Shown: positions 1-8,693 of the stretch, piece after piece
How the letters are laid out: every line of letters starts with the position of its first letter
Numbering within the stretch: the first letter of the stretch is position 1
Source: Deltaproteobacteria bacterium
Lineage (GTDB): Bacteria; Desulfobacterota; DSM-4660; Desulfatiglandales; HGW-15
Direction: 5' to 3'
DNA: 64,000 nucleotides
Assembly (NCBI GenBank): GCA_019310485.1
Contig: JAFDEF010000001.1
Location: forward strand, 139,289 to 203,288
Position numbers and translations under genes: made by a program
The notes under the pieces: generated by a model
The model's database searches: none
What the model was told of the DNA's origin: nothing
The model's input: the letters and a program-made list of their open reading frames with translations, nothing else

Positions 1-3000
1 AGTAAAAAAGGGGGTAGCTCTTAAGGATTTTAGAGTTGAGTGAAAGTAATTCTTAAGCGCATCGACACTGTTTATGGAAGACATGCGGGAGATCTTACGT
101 GCGATATTGATCCTGTCCACAAAATCAATCGCTACAACTCGCTTAGGGTCATTCCTGGTGAGAACAATCCCTGTTTTTGATTTGAAAAGGTAGTTTAGCC
201 AGGAGGCGTCTTCCCAAATTTGTTGTATGGACAGGCTGTTAAGAGAATCGTTAACCGCTTCGTAGCGTTTCTCTATTTGCTCCGCCATCCCAGTGAAATC
301 CAAGTATACCGGCCTGCTGTTCTCCTTTAGCTTCTTTGAAGACATCACAGCTAGCAGGAGAAGCTTGACCAGATTCGGGTAGTTCAAGAACTTGCTCACT
401 TCTTCAAAGCCAAACACGCGGATCCGGTCCTCGATGAGCTGTTCCAGCACAAAATGTCTGGCCATTTCAGGGAGAAGCTGGAGACCATTATAGATTCTCA
501 GAGCTTCAAACAGCTCCTTTTCAAAGGTAGCATAACCGATCCCTGTAAAATTCCTTTTCCTGTAAATGTATTTTAGTGGCACCTTTAACATCATGTTGGC
601 AAGGTCAACATATTCAGCATACCTTACCCCCCTCAGCCTGAAAATCCTTTCCATGGCATATATCATGCGCCCTGCCTTAATATAGCGCTGCTTTTCCGAT
701 TCCTCCCACTTGTAAGAATCCAGGGAGGCTTGAGGGTGAGAATCCCCGGATTTTTTTTGGCTTTTATATCCTTCAACTGCGTAAAAGGCGTGACCTTTGC
801 TCGCGAATATGTCCTGAAGGTAGCCCTCAGCTGTTTGCTCTCCTGCTATAATCTCCTGGCACAGCCTCCTAAGCTGGAAAAGACGAGCAGCCAGATCTTC
901 AAGGATAAGGTCCTCACCCATAGCAGAAAACATGATCAAAGAGCTGACAAAGATCGCGTCGAACAGGTCTTTGTCACCCAAATCGATCACTTCCTGCATG
1001 GCATAATATGAGTATCCCCCTCTAATTATCTGGTGGATGAGGTTATGGTACTTTACTAGTAAAATTAAATAATCATTTGCTTTCTTCTCGCTCACGTACC
1101 GAAGTGCGATTTTTTCTTTCTCCAGGACCAGAGCTCCTGCCTGAGCGTGATCTACAGGGTTTATCTCCTTTTTATATTTTTCACGCAGAGCGGGAACCAG
1201 CCCGAGATCCCTAAAAACAAAAGACTTCACGAATGCATCGAAAAGCGGGGGGTTTTTCTTCAAGCTCTGTACCAGATTTTCCAGTGTATCTATTTGAAAT
1301 TCGTTAAGACCCACTGTTCCTGCCGCCATGGGCCCGAATTCTTTTTGGGCCAGCTTGTGGAGAAGGTGAATATCTTGAAAATTCTTTTTGTCCTGCCCTA
1401 TCAGGGCCTGGATTTTCTGCATGCTTTTCAGAACATGCTCCATAATAGATGATCGCAGGTAGCTTTTTTCCGGAAGTCTTGACTCTCTCAGGCCCATGAA
1501 TTCGGGAAGTATAAAACTCAAAAGCAGGGGAGAATGATGATAAAGGGAATCCAACTGAGAGTACAGTTGCTCAGGCCGGAATACACATTCGACAAACTTC
1601 GCCCTAACATATTCTCTCAGTCTCTTGGCGGACTCAAACCATTTTATTTGCCTGCTGGGTAACTTGAGGCCGGGATCTGCCTCAGAAACGAGTTTCAAAT
1701 GGCTCCGGTAAAATCCCTCTAAGTTGGAAAAAAGTATTTCCATTTGCTCGAATTCTTGAACAGGAATCTGCGATAAAATGTTGGCTCCAGTATACCCGCT
1801 GCACAGCTTCTCAAGGGATTTAAGATTCGTGTCCATGTCAACATAATGGACGTCTACCGCCCCTGTCTCGGGATTTACACTTAACATAAAACCCGTGCCA
1901 ACGACAAAAGAAGTTCCTTGTTCGTAAAGCTGTCCGCTGAATCTGGACAGTGCACTGGGGCTGAGGTAATTTACGTTTATGGCCCCAGCCTCTTCTTCCA
2001 GTTTCCCGACATGATCCTCAAGCTTCATATTATCCATCCCGGCAACAAGGGGATTGAAATTGATTATGTCTCCCCTGCTCACGTTTACCGCAATCCAGAG
2101 CAAAAGAAATACTTGTTCACTGCTCATCTTTTCAAACAGGCGTCCAGTTCCGTGAAATTCCATGTTGAGGAATTTTCTGTAGAAAATTGAAGCCTGCAAT
2201 GGATCGTCCATAAGATATTTTTCTTCAAAATCACTGATTGTCCTCACCAGCCGGATCACATTCTCTATCTTCCATAGTTTCTCGTCATTGTAATCTGCCA
2301 GAACCTCCTTTTCCATTTGCCCTTTGTGCTCAAGCTCAAACCAGTTGGCCAGGAATTCAAAGTAGTTCATCATTCTCAATATTTTCTGGACCGCCTTGTT
2401 TCGCATCCCGCCTGCTGCCGCAATTTTTTCATCTAAAAGCTGGTCCCAGTCAATCTCCCTGTTTGTAACGACACGCACCGTTGAATCGTAAAGATCAAAA
2501 AGCTCTATCAGTTCTGCCAGGGTAAGATCGGCCTTTTTTGATGCCACGGTTTCAGCAAGGCTCATCAGCCTGCAGTACCGCAAAAGCTTTAAGGCATGCT
2601 GGAGTTCATAACCCCGGGCAAGGTCTGAAACAGGCTTCATCGCGCCTTCACTTATCTTCCCGGACAGAATCCTGCCCATGGGCGTATGTCCCACGACGAT
2701 AAGAAACAACTCTTTAAGCTCACCGTATGAAAATCCCAAAAGCGAGAGTGTCTCAAGGTTTTGAAGCACCCGTGTTCGCTTGCCCTCAATTCCGAGGGGG
2801 TTCAGGTAGTCACTTATTTTTTCGATCTGGTTGATCTTGGACAAAAGACGAAAAACATCGTTCAGCCCCGGGTATCTTCTCTTCCTGTTTCGGATTGACT
2901 CAGTGAGCCTATCAATCAGGGTCTCCGGAAAGCCTGAGTATTTTCCATTCTTAATTCTTTGCACTACCCTCAGTGTTGAAAGCACATAGTCAAAAGAGTC

Positions 3001-4305
3001 GCGATATTCTGCCAGCAAGGTAAGCGGACACCCTGAAAGCTTTGAGCTCTCTACATCCTTTTCCAGATCTTCCAGGCTGGTTGTAAGAGGTTTCCTTTCT
3101 CCAAGGTAGGCGAGCATAAACTCCGGGGTGTAGCCGTCCGTGGTGAACCTTCTTTCCCATTCCCGTCTCAAAGAAATCGGGCAAATAGGCTTGAGGAATG
3201 CCTTGTCAAAGAAAAGCGAGAACAGCCTGGACCAAGTCTTTTCCTGGTCATGTGAGAGCTCGTTCTTCATTGAAAAATTAAGATACGGCAGGTTATTAAT
3301 CTCCTCCAGTGACATGTCTTCAAGGCTTCGTCCACCAAAGAGCCTATCAATAATATCTTTTTCCACATATGGTGGATTAAGGTATTTCTGAAGATCGAAA
3401 GCATTTATTTTAAGGGACTTCCCTTTTCCCCGATATTTTTTTCTAGTCCTGAAAATATGGCTGAACAGGATAAAGCTCTTTTCCTCGTAGAGATTGCGGA
3501 AAGTAACCTCAACCCATTGATCGGTCCTCAAGGGGAGCAGATTGGCCAGGGCAAAAAATTCTCCACCGGACTCAAGGAGATAGTATATCTTTTTAAGAAC
3601 ATAGATTGAGAAGCTGTCGAGTTCCTTCTTTGAAATCCTTCGGTCTGGTGCAGGGAAAAACTGGTCTGTTAGGATGATCTCGTATATGTCTCGTGTCAGG
3701 ACCACCAGATCAAGCTGCTTTTCAAGCTTTCTTAATTTTTGAACAGAATCCAGCAAAATGAACTCATGCTCCTTTAGATTCAGAGATAATTCCCCTACCA
3801 AGGGGTCGCCTGCATGGGTGAGAACGCCGATCGTATGGGCTTCCTTAAGGCATTTTTTCCGGTGAAGCTCTATGACTCTGCGGATCTCTTCCGTCTTGTG
3901 CGCTATTGCTGAAATTGAGGTTACTGCAAGATGGGAGGGAATAAGATAATAGGGTTCACCCTTGCTCGAAAGCCTTATAAGAAGGCCTGCTTTCTTGTAT
4001 ATTTTGTTTATTTCCTTATAACGGCGACGGATATCACCGCTGTCACCCACAGCCATGGACTGGACGAGCTTTAAATCTCTTGGACCTAGCCGACCATAAG
4101 CCTCGACAAAGCCGAATCCATAAGCATTCCCTCCGAAGCGGCTCACGAGCCAGGAAGGATGTCTCCGCGCAGGGAAAGTGCCTGCGGGAATATCGGAAGG
4201 ATCTATTCCAAGCGATTCAAATTGTTCTGCTTTAATAAAGCCGAAGGGATCCTTTTGAAAAGGCGTTTGTGCAACAAAGGACTCGTTACTATTCATGGCG
4301 GGCAT
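1..4305 (-). CDS. Giant uncharacterised protein, C-terminus outside the window
   Basis: On the minus strand one frame stays open from the ATG at 4305 (or the in-frame ATG at 4296) to position 1 with no stop, giving at least about 1,435 residues. I checked the frame at several internal methionine codons (near 3117, 1443 and 999) and it holds throughout. The protein starts MPAMNSNESF and reads as a soluble, mostly helical protein rich in Leu, Glu and Lys. I see no signal peptide, membrane segment, P-loop or zinc cluster. I do not recognise the family. It starts 18 bp after the stop of the upstream acyl-CoA-synthetase-like gene, so it is probably the last gene seen of the liv/ligase operon. The ribosome binding site is weak at both candidate starts. 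The absence of stops over 4.3 kb and the regular codon use make it a real gene; the function is unknown. Confidence 0.85.
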   Translation of the reverse strand, partial: MPAMNSNESFVAQTPFQKDPFGFIKAEQFESLGIDPSDIPAGTFPARRHPSWLVSRFGGNAYGFGFVEAYGRLGPRDLKLVQSMAVGDSGDIRRRYKEINKIYKKAGLLIRLSSKGEPYYLIPSHLAVTSISAIAHKTEEIRRVIELHRKKCLKEAHTIGVLTHAGDPLVGELSLNLKEHEFILLDSVQKLRKLEKQLDLVVLTRDIYEIILTDQFFPAPDRRISKKELDSFSIYVLKKIYYLLESGGEFFALANLLPLRTDQWVEVTFRNLYEEKSFILFSHIFRTRKKYRGKGKSLKINAFDLQKYLNPPYVEKDIIDRLFGGRSLEDMSLEEINNLPYLNFSMKNELSHDQEKTWSRLFSLFFDKAFLKPICPISLRREWERRFTTDGYTPEFMLAYLGERKPLTTSLEDLEKDVESSKLSGCPLTLLAEYRDSFDYVLSTLRVVQRIKNGKYSGFPETLIDRLTESIRNRKRRYPGLNDVFRLLSKINQIEKISDYLNPLGIEGKRTRVLQNLETLSLLGFSYGELKELFLIVVGHTPMGRILSGKISEGAMKPVSDLARGYELQHALKLLRYCRLMSLAETVASKKADLTLAELIELFDLYDSTVRVVTNREIDWDQLLDEKIAAAGGMRNKAVQKILRMMNYFEFLANWFELEHKGQMEKEVLADYNDEKLWKIENVIRLVRTISDFEEKYLMDDPLQASIFYRKFLNMEFHGTGRLFEKMSSEQVFLLLWIAVNVSRGDIINFNPLVAGMDNMKLEDHVGKLEEEAGAINVNYLSPSALSRFSGQLYEQGTSFVVGTGFMLSVNPETGAVDVHYVDMDTNLKSLEKLCSGYTGANILSQIPVQEFEQMEILFSNLEGFYRSHLKLVSEADPGLKLPSRQIKWFESAKRLREYVRAKFVECVFRPEQLYSQLDSLYHHSPLLLSFILPEFMGLRESRLPEKSYLRSSIMEHVLKSMQKIQALIGQDKKNFQDIHLLHKLAQKEFGPMAAGTVGLNEFQIDTLENLVQSLKKNPPLFDAFVKSFVFRDLGLVPALREKYKKEINPVDHAQAGALVLEKEKIALRYVSEKKANDYLILLVKYHNLIHQIIRGGYSYYAMQEVIDLGDKDLFDAIFVSSLIMFSAMGEDLILEDLAARLFQLRRLCQEIIAGEQTAEGYLQDIFASKGHAFYAVEGYKSQKKSGDSHPQASLDSYKWEESEKQRYIKAGRMIYAMERIFRLRGVRYAEYVDLANMMLKVPLKYIYRKRNFTGIGYATFEKELFEALRIYNGLQLLPEMARHFVLEQLIEDRIRVFGFEEVSKFLNYPNLVKLLLLAVMSSKKLKENSRPVYLDFTGMAEQIEKRYEAVNDSLNSLSIQQIWEDASWLNYLFKSKTGIVLTRNDPKRVVAIDFVDRINIARKISRMSSINSVDALKNYFHSTLKSLRATPFFT

Positions 4306-4323
4306 AAGTTTTGAGGGGAAGAG

Positions 4324-5847
4324 TTATTGTTTGCCACCGTACAATTCTTTGACTTTTTCTCTGTCAATGGATCCATCGTCCTGAAGTGGCAGTTCGGATA
4401 CAAAATCCACATACTGGGGTTTCTTGTAGCGTGCAATACGTTCGCCCACAAAGTCAATCAGAGCTCGTGCATCAAGACGTTCTCCTTTTTTCAATTTACA
4501 AACTGCCTTGATTCCTTCCTTCCATTTGGGATCAGGGACTCCAAAAACAACAACTTCTTCAACAGCGGGGTGTTGAAGAATCACCTTCTCAACCTCGGCC
4601 GGGTAGACATTCTCCCCTCCCGGCTTAATGAGCTCTTTTTCCGCCTTTCTTCCTGCATACCAGAGAAACCCCCTTTCATCAAAACGACCAAGGTCTCCGG
4701 TGTGGTGCCAGCCGTCCCTGAAGGTGTAATCCGTATCATCGGGTAAATTCCAGTATCCCCTAAAGACCATAGGCCCTCTCATTGTAATCTCCCCCACCTT
4801 GCCGGTCGGGACCGGCTGACCATGGTCATCCACGAGCCTGACCTCTGCAAGCGGGAGCATGCGGCCCGCGGCTCCAGGCCTGTCGTTGTAAGGCCCGAAG
4901 CTGGCCAAACAAGAAGTCTCGGTCTGGCCATACAAGGTGTAAAACGTTCCACCCGTCACCTTTTGGTACTTTTCGATTGTCTCCGGTGAGTCAATACCTG
5001 TTACTGCCCTGAGTGAGCCAAGATCTCGCCCTTTTTTTTCATTCTCTTCAAGAATAGAGGAAAGCATGGGTGAAAAGATCATCATAAAGGAAACCTTTTT
5101 CTCCTCAATGAGTTCCGCCGCCTTGGCTGCGTCAAACTTACTCGCGTTTAAGTTCAGGGCGCCTGCATGGAAACATGTGGTAGCCATGAAAAGGCCTCCC
5201 ACGTGAAACAAGGGCAAGAAATTCAAGTGAACATCCTCAGCGGTGATCTTCATTAGGTACGCAAAGTGCATGTCTGCATGAAGCACATTTCCGTGGCTTA
5301 GCAATGCGCCCCTTGGCCGGCCCGCAACAGCCGCAGTGTGAATAATGACAAAGCCATCATCGATTGATAATTCTGCAGGCTCAAAACTGCCCGAGTTGTC
5401 CATTAACTCCTTATAGTCCAGGAAATCCTCACTACCTTGCTCAAGGCTGAAAAAAGTTTCCACGGAGGGAAGTTTTCCCCTTATTTTGTTTACCACAGCC
5501 TGATATTCCCTGCCCGCGAAAACCATCCTAGGCCCGCCATCCCCTAGATTGTAGCAAACCTCGTCTTCTGAGAGCCTCCAATTAATTGGAAGCACGATAG
5601 CGCCAAGAGCAGCCGCAGCCCCAAAGAGCAAGAAATACTCAAGACTGTTCTTGCCCAGAACTCCAATCCTCTCTCCCTTTTTGATTCCATATTCTTGGAG
5701 CCCGGTTGCAAGTCGGTCTGTGTGCTCCTTGAACTGCAGATAAGTCAATGTTCTGCCATCTTCCACCTCAAGCCATGCCAGCCTGTCTCCAAAAGACAGT
5801 GCATGACATCTGATCAGGTCGTAGAAAGTGAAATCATATAAACCCAT
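4324..5847 (-). CDS. Acyl-CoA synthetase-like protein of the ANL superfamily with degenerate catalytic motifs
   Basis: About 507 residues, the normal length for a class I AMP-forming ligase. The ATG at 5847 is chosen over the upstream GTG at 5856 because an AGAGAGGAG Shine-Dalgarno lies 8 nt before it. Several core motifs are intact: YGQTE (A5), HTGDLG (A7) and GRKAEKELIKPGGENVYP (A8). The phosphate-binding A3 loop, normally TSGTTGxPKG, reads HTAAVAGRPRGA and has lost the Ser/Thr residues and the Lys. The A10 region reads LPLQDDGSID where active enzymes have a GK(I/V) lysine. It may therefore have weak or altered adenylation activity, or act in CoA thioesterification or regulation. It lies last but one in the liv operon, 18 bp after livF, so acyl-CoA formation from an imported acid is the contextual guess. 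The fold assignment is firm; activity is uncertain. Confidence 0.9.
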   Translation of the reverse strand: MGLYDFTFYDLIRCHALSFGDRLAWLEVEDGRTLTYLQFKEHTDRLATGLQEYGIKKGERIGVLGKNSLEYFLLFGAAAALGAIVLPINWRLSEDEVCYNLGDGGPRMVFAGREYQAVVNKIRGKLPSVETFFSLEQGSEDFLDYKELMDNSGSFEPAELSIDDGFVIIHTAAVAGRPRGALLSHGNVLHADMHFAYLMKITAEDVHLNFLPLFHVGGLFMATTCFHAGALNLNASKFDAAKAAELIEEKKVSFMMIFSPMLSSILEENEKKGRDLGSLRAVTGIDSPETIEKYQKVTGGTFYTLYGQTETSCLASFGPYNDRPGAAGRMLPLAEVRLVDDHGQPVPTGKVGEITMRGPMVFRGYWNLPDDTDYTFRDGWHHTGDLGRFDERGFLWYAGRKAEKELIKPGGENVYPAEVEKVILQHPAVEEVVVFGVPDPKWKEGIKAVCKLKKGERLDARALIDFVGERIARYKKPQYVDFVSELPLQDDGSIDREKVKELYGGKQ

Positions 5848-5865
5848 CGGCGACACTCCTCTCTT

Positions 5866-6669
5866 TTAGAGCCATCGTTTTCTGCGCTTGTAGGACTTGA
5901 CGTCCTTGTAAGATTTGAGCGCACCGGAAGCAGCGGTACCAAGGTAAAATTCCTTAATATCAGGGTTCTCCCTGAGTTCGTCTGCCGTGCTTTCCATAAC
6001 GACTTTGCCATTTTCCATCACGTATCCATAGTGGGCTATTTGCAAGGCCATGTTTGCGTTTTGCTCCACTACCATGAGCGTTGTCCCTTGCTCCTGGTTA
6101 ATCCTCCTTATAATTTGGAATATTTCTTTTACCAAGAGCGGGGCAAGACCAAGTGATGGCTCATCCAGCAACAGGAGCTCGGGATGAGCCATTAGGGCTC
6201 TTCCTATAACGAGCATCTGAAGCTCACCACCGCTACAATAACCCGCAAGAGATTTTCTGCGCGCCTGCAGGGCGGGGAAATAACGATAGACCAGCTCAAG
6301 GTCTTCCTTGAAAGGTTTTCCCCAGCGCGTGGCAGTACCGACCCTCAAGTTTTCCTCGACGGTCAGGTATTTAAATTCCTGTCTCCCTTCGAGAACCTGT
6401 ATGATGCCCTTGCGGGTTATCTCCTCAGGCGAAGAATTCTGTATCGGCTTTCCGTCATACTCTACAGAGCCCTCGGTCACTTTTCCGTTCTCCGGTTTGA
6501 GAAGACCTGATATTGCTCTCAGCGTCGTTGTCTTTCCTGCGCCGTTGCTACCCAGAAGAGAAACTATCTGGCCCGCCCGGATAATGAGGGAAACCCCTTT
6601 AAGGACCTGAATCACGTCTGAATAAACCACGCTTATGTTATTAACAAGAAGTTTAATGTTGTTTTCCAT
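5866..6669 (-). CDS. livF: Branched-chain-type ABC transporter ATP-binding protein LivF
   Basis: 267 residues, cytoplasmic ATPase of a Liv/Urt-type importer. Walker A is GSNGAGKTT at about residues 40-48, the ABC signature is YCSGGELQM, Walker B is LLLLDEPSLGLAP and the switch His region is MVVEQN. The LivF branch is indicated by a short protein with VLEGRQEF after the Q-loop region. The start at 6669 (MENNIK) is preferred over an upstream in-frame start at 6738 because that one would overlap livM. A C-terminal basic tail of about 20 residues is unusual for LivF. It lies between livM (20 bp upstream) and the ligase-like gene and pairs with LivG encoded at 10.7-11.5 kb. Confidence 0.95.
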   Translation of the reverse strand: MENNIKLLVNNISVVYSDVIQVLKGVSLIIRAGQIVSLLGSNGAGKTTTLRAISGLLKPENGKVTEGSVEYDGKPIQNSSPEEITRKGIIQVLEGRQEFKYLTVEENLRVGTATRWGKPFKEDLELVYRYFPALQARRKSLAGYCSGGELQMLVIGRALMAHPELLLLDEPSLGLAPLLVKEIFQIIRRINQEQGTTLMVVEQNANMALQIAHYGYVMENGKVVMESTADELRENPDIKEFYLGTAASGALKSYKDVKSYKRRKRWL

Positions 6670-6689
6670 AGTTAAAAACTCTGTGGATA

Positions 6690-7760
6690 TTAGTATGAAA
6701 ACGGCCACAACCTGAAGCTGGAACGCACAACTCTCCAAACCTCAGCTATTCCTTTTGGTTCATAAATAATAAACAACACTATTGCCAGCCCGAAAACGAA
6801 CTCTCTGAGCGGGGCGATAGTGATGGCCATACCCTCCGATGCTCCCACGTTCATAAGGTACTCGGTCACGTGGCTCAGCAATTCGTTGAGGATCACAATA
6901 AACGCGGTGCCAAAAATAGACCCCGGAATGCTGCCCAGGCCCCCGATAATAATCATGGCAATGAACTCAATAGAGAGCCATAAATTGAAAGGCTCCGGAG
7001 TTATGCTCATGGTGAAGTACGCGAAAAGCGCCCCGGCCAGACCGGCATAGAAGGAACTTATGGCAAAGGAGAGCAGTTTGTAGCGAAAAATCGGGATGCC
7101 CATGCCTTCCGCGGCCCGATCGTTATCCCTGATGGCAATAAAGGCCCGCCCATAGCGCGTTCGCTTCAGGTTTACCGCTATCCATATCATTAAGACAAGG
7201 AAAGCAAATATTACAAAGTAAAATGTCCTATCGTTTCCCAGGTCCAGGCCAAAAAGACTGGCTCCCATCACCACAATGCCTTCGGCACCCCCTGTCATAC
7301 TTTCCCAGTTCACAAACACATATTCCATAATGAATTGACCGGCAAGCGTGGCAATAAGAAGATAGAGGTGCTTGAGCCGGGACGATGGCAGGCCGAAAAT
7401 GAAACCCACTGCCGCGGTCATTACACCTGCTGCAAGAAGCGAAAGCAAAAAGGGCGAGTGCGCTTTCGATGCCAGAATTGCAGCTGTATATGCCCCTACT
7501 CCGAAAAATGCGCCGTGCCCCAAGGAAATCTGCCCCGTATAACCAGTCAAAATATTAAGGCCCACGGCGGCAATTGAGTAAATCCCGATGATGTTTAGCA
7601 CGTAAAGAATATAAGGACTGCTCACAAAGGGGATCACCCCGAAAAGGAGCACAATTCCAATAAGCATCCACAGCCTGCCGAAGTCTGTTTCAAAAATGGC
7701 AAGCTCTTCTTCGTAAGTTTCCTTGAAATTCCCGCAGGGGTGAAATCGTAATTTCCGCAT
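6690..7760 (-). CDS. livM: Branched-chain-type ABC transporter permease LivM
   Basis: 356 residues with about nine hydrophobic membrane segments. The LivM hallmark GLNILTGYTGQISLGHGAFFGVGAY appears near residues 68-92, and the coupling region GRAFIAIRDNDRAAEGMGI at about 205-223 contacts the ATPase. A hydrophilic N-terminal extension of about 30 residues precedes the first membrane helix, which is common in deltaproteobacterial LivM. It forms the inner-membrane pore with LivH, encoded 34 bp upstream. The substrate cannot be told from the permease; the adjacent acyl-CoA ligases suggest a carboxylic acid rather than an amino acid. Confidence 0.95.
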   Translation of the reverse strand: MRKLRFHPCGNFKETYEEELAIFETDFGRLWMLIGIVLLFGVIPFVSSPYILYVLNIIGIYSIAAVGLNILTGYTGQISLGHGAFFGVGAYTAAILASKAHSPFLLSLLAAGVMTAAVGFIFGLPSSRLKHLYLLIATLAGQFIMEYVFVNWESMTGGAEGIVVMGASLFGLDLGNDRTFYFVIFAFLVLMIWIAVNLKRTRYGRAFIAIRDNDRAAEGMGIPIFRYKLLSFAISSFYAGLAGALFAYFTMSITPEPFNLWLSIEFIAMIIIGGLGSIPGSIFGTAFIVILNELLSHVTEYLMNVGASEGMAITIAPLREFVFGLAIVLFIIYEPKGIAEVWRVVRSSFRLWPFSY

Positions 7761-7794
7761 TTTTTCTTTCGCTTTTCTGCTCTCCTAGTTCACA

Positions 7795-8673
7795 CTAGAC
7801 CCTTTCTATTTCTACAAGTCCGAAAAGCCCGTAGGGTTTCACCATTAAAATAAAAATGAGGACAATGTAAGGGATAATCTCCTTTAAAGCCGTAGAAAAA
7901 TATCCGCCTGTGAACGTTTCAATCAAACCTATGATAATGCCACCCAGTATTGCACCGCCAATGCTGTCCAGGCCCCCGAGAATCACCACAGGGAAAACCT
8001 TCAGCCCAATGGCACTGAGCTCGTGAACGTTTATACCGTTGATAATGCCAAGCACAATGCCGCTCATGGCAGCAACGATAAAGGCTATTGCCCAGGAGAG
8101 TGCAAAAACCCGCCTCACGTGAACACCCAGGGAAAGGGCGGCAGGCTGATTGTCGGCCACGGAGCGCATGTAGATGCCCTGGGATGAGTACTTGAAGAAA
8201 AATCCGAAAATGACCAGAAACAAGATACCGATAATAAAGGTGGCTACGTTGACCGAGGGAATCTGGACCGCTCCCCATTGAATTGTAAGGCTTTTAGGCA
8301 AGAAATCAGGATAGCTGTGGATGTCTCCACCAAAAATAAAAAGCAGCAGCCCTCGGAACATGATTCCAAGTCCCAGAGTCATCATGATCACCTCTATGAG
8401 GTTCTCACCGATGAGCGGTCTGAGGAAAAGACGCTCCACCACAAAGCCCAGAGCAAAAGTGCCGACCAGGGTCAGGCCGAAAGCTAGAATAATCGGCAGC
8501 CTGGCCCAGGTTGAGAAAACAAGGAACAGAAAGGCGCCTATGGCCAGAAGCTCCCCGTGGGCAAGATTTAAGACACTACTCGACTTAAATATCATTACAA
8601 AGCCAAGCGCTGAAAGAGCGTAAAGCAAACCCAGTGATATTCCATTGACCAGAAGTTGAAGGAAAAAGTCCAT
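7795..8673 (-). CDS. livH: Branched-chain-type ABC transporter permease LivH
   Basis: 292 residues and about eight membrane helices. It begins LLVNGISLGLLYALSALGFVMIF and carries SSVLNLAHGELLAIGAF, the typical LivH signature, followed by the coupling sequence MRSVADNQPAALSLGV. GGLDSIGGAILGGIIIGLIE is the conserved C-terminal glycine-rich helix. The ATG at 8673 follows a GGGAGGA ribosome binding site. It is encoded 20 bp after the ligase gene at 8694, showing that the ligase is transcribed inside the transporter operon. It pairs with LivM in the inner membrane. Confidence 0.95.
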   Translation of the reverse strand: MDFFLQLLVNGISLGLLYALSALGFVMIFKSSSVLNLAHGELLAIGAFLFLVFSTWARLPIILAFGLTLVGTFALGFVVERLFLRPLIGENLIEVIMMTLGLGIMFRGLLLFIFGGDIHSYPDFLPKSLTIQWGAVQIPSVNVATFIIGILFLVIFGFFFKYSSQGIYMRSVADNQPAALSLGVHVRRVFALSWAIAFIVAAMSGIVLGIINGINVHELSAIGLKVFPVVILGGLDSIGGAILGGIIIGLIETFTGGYFSTALKEIIPYIVLIFILMVKPYGLFGLVEIERV

Positions 8674-8693
8674 ACCCAGAGTATCCTCCCTGA

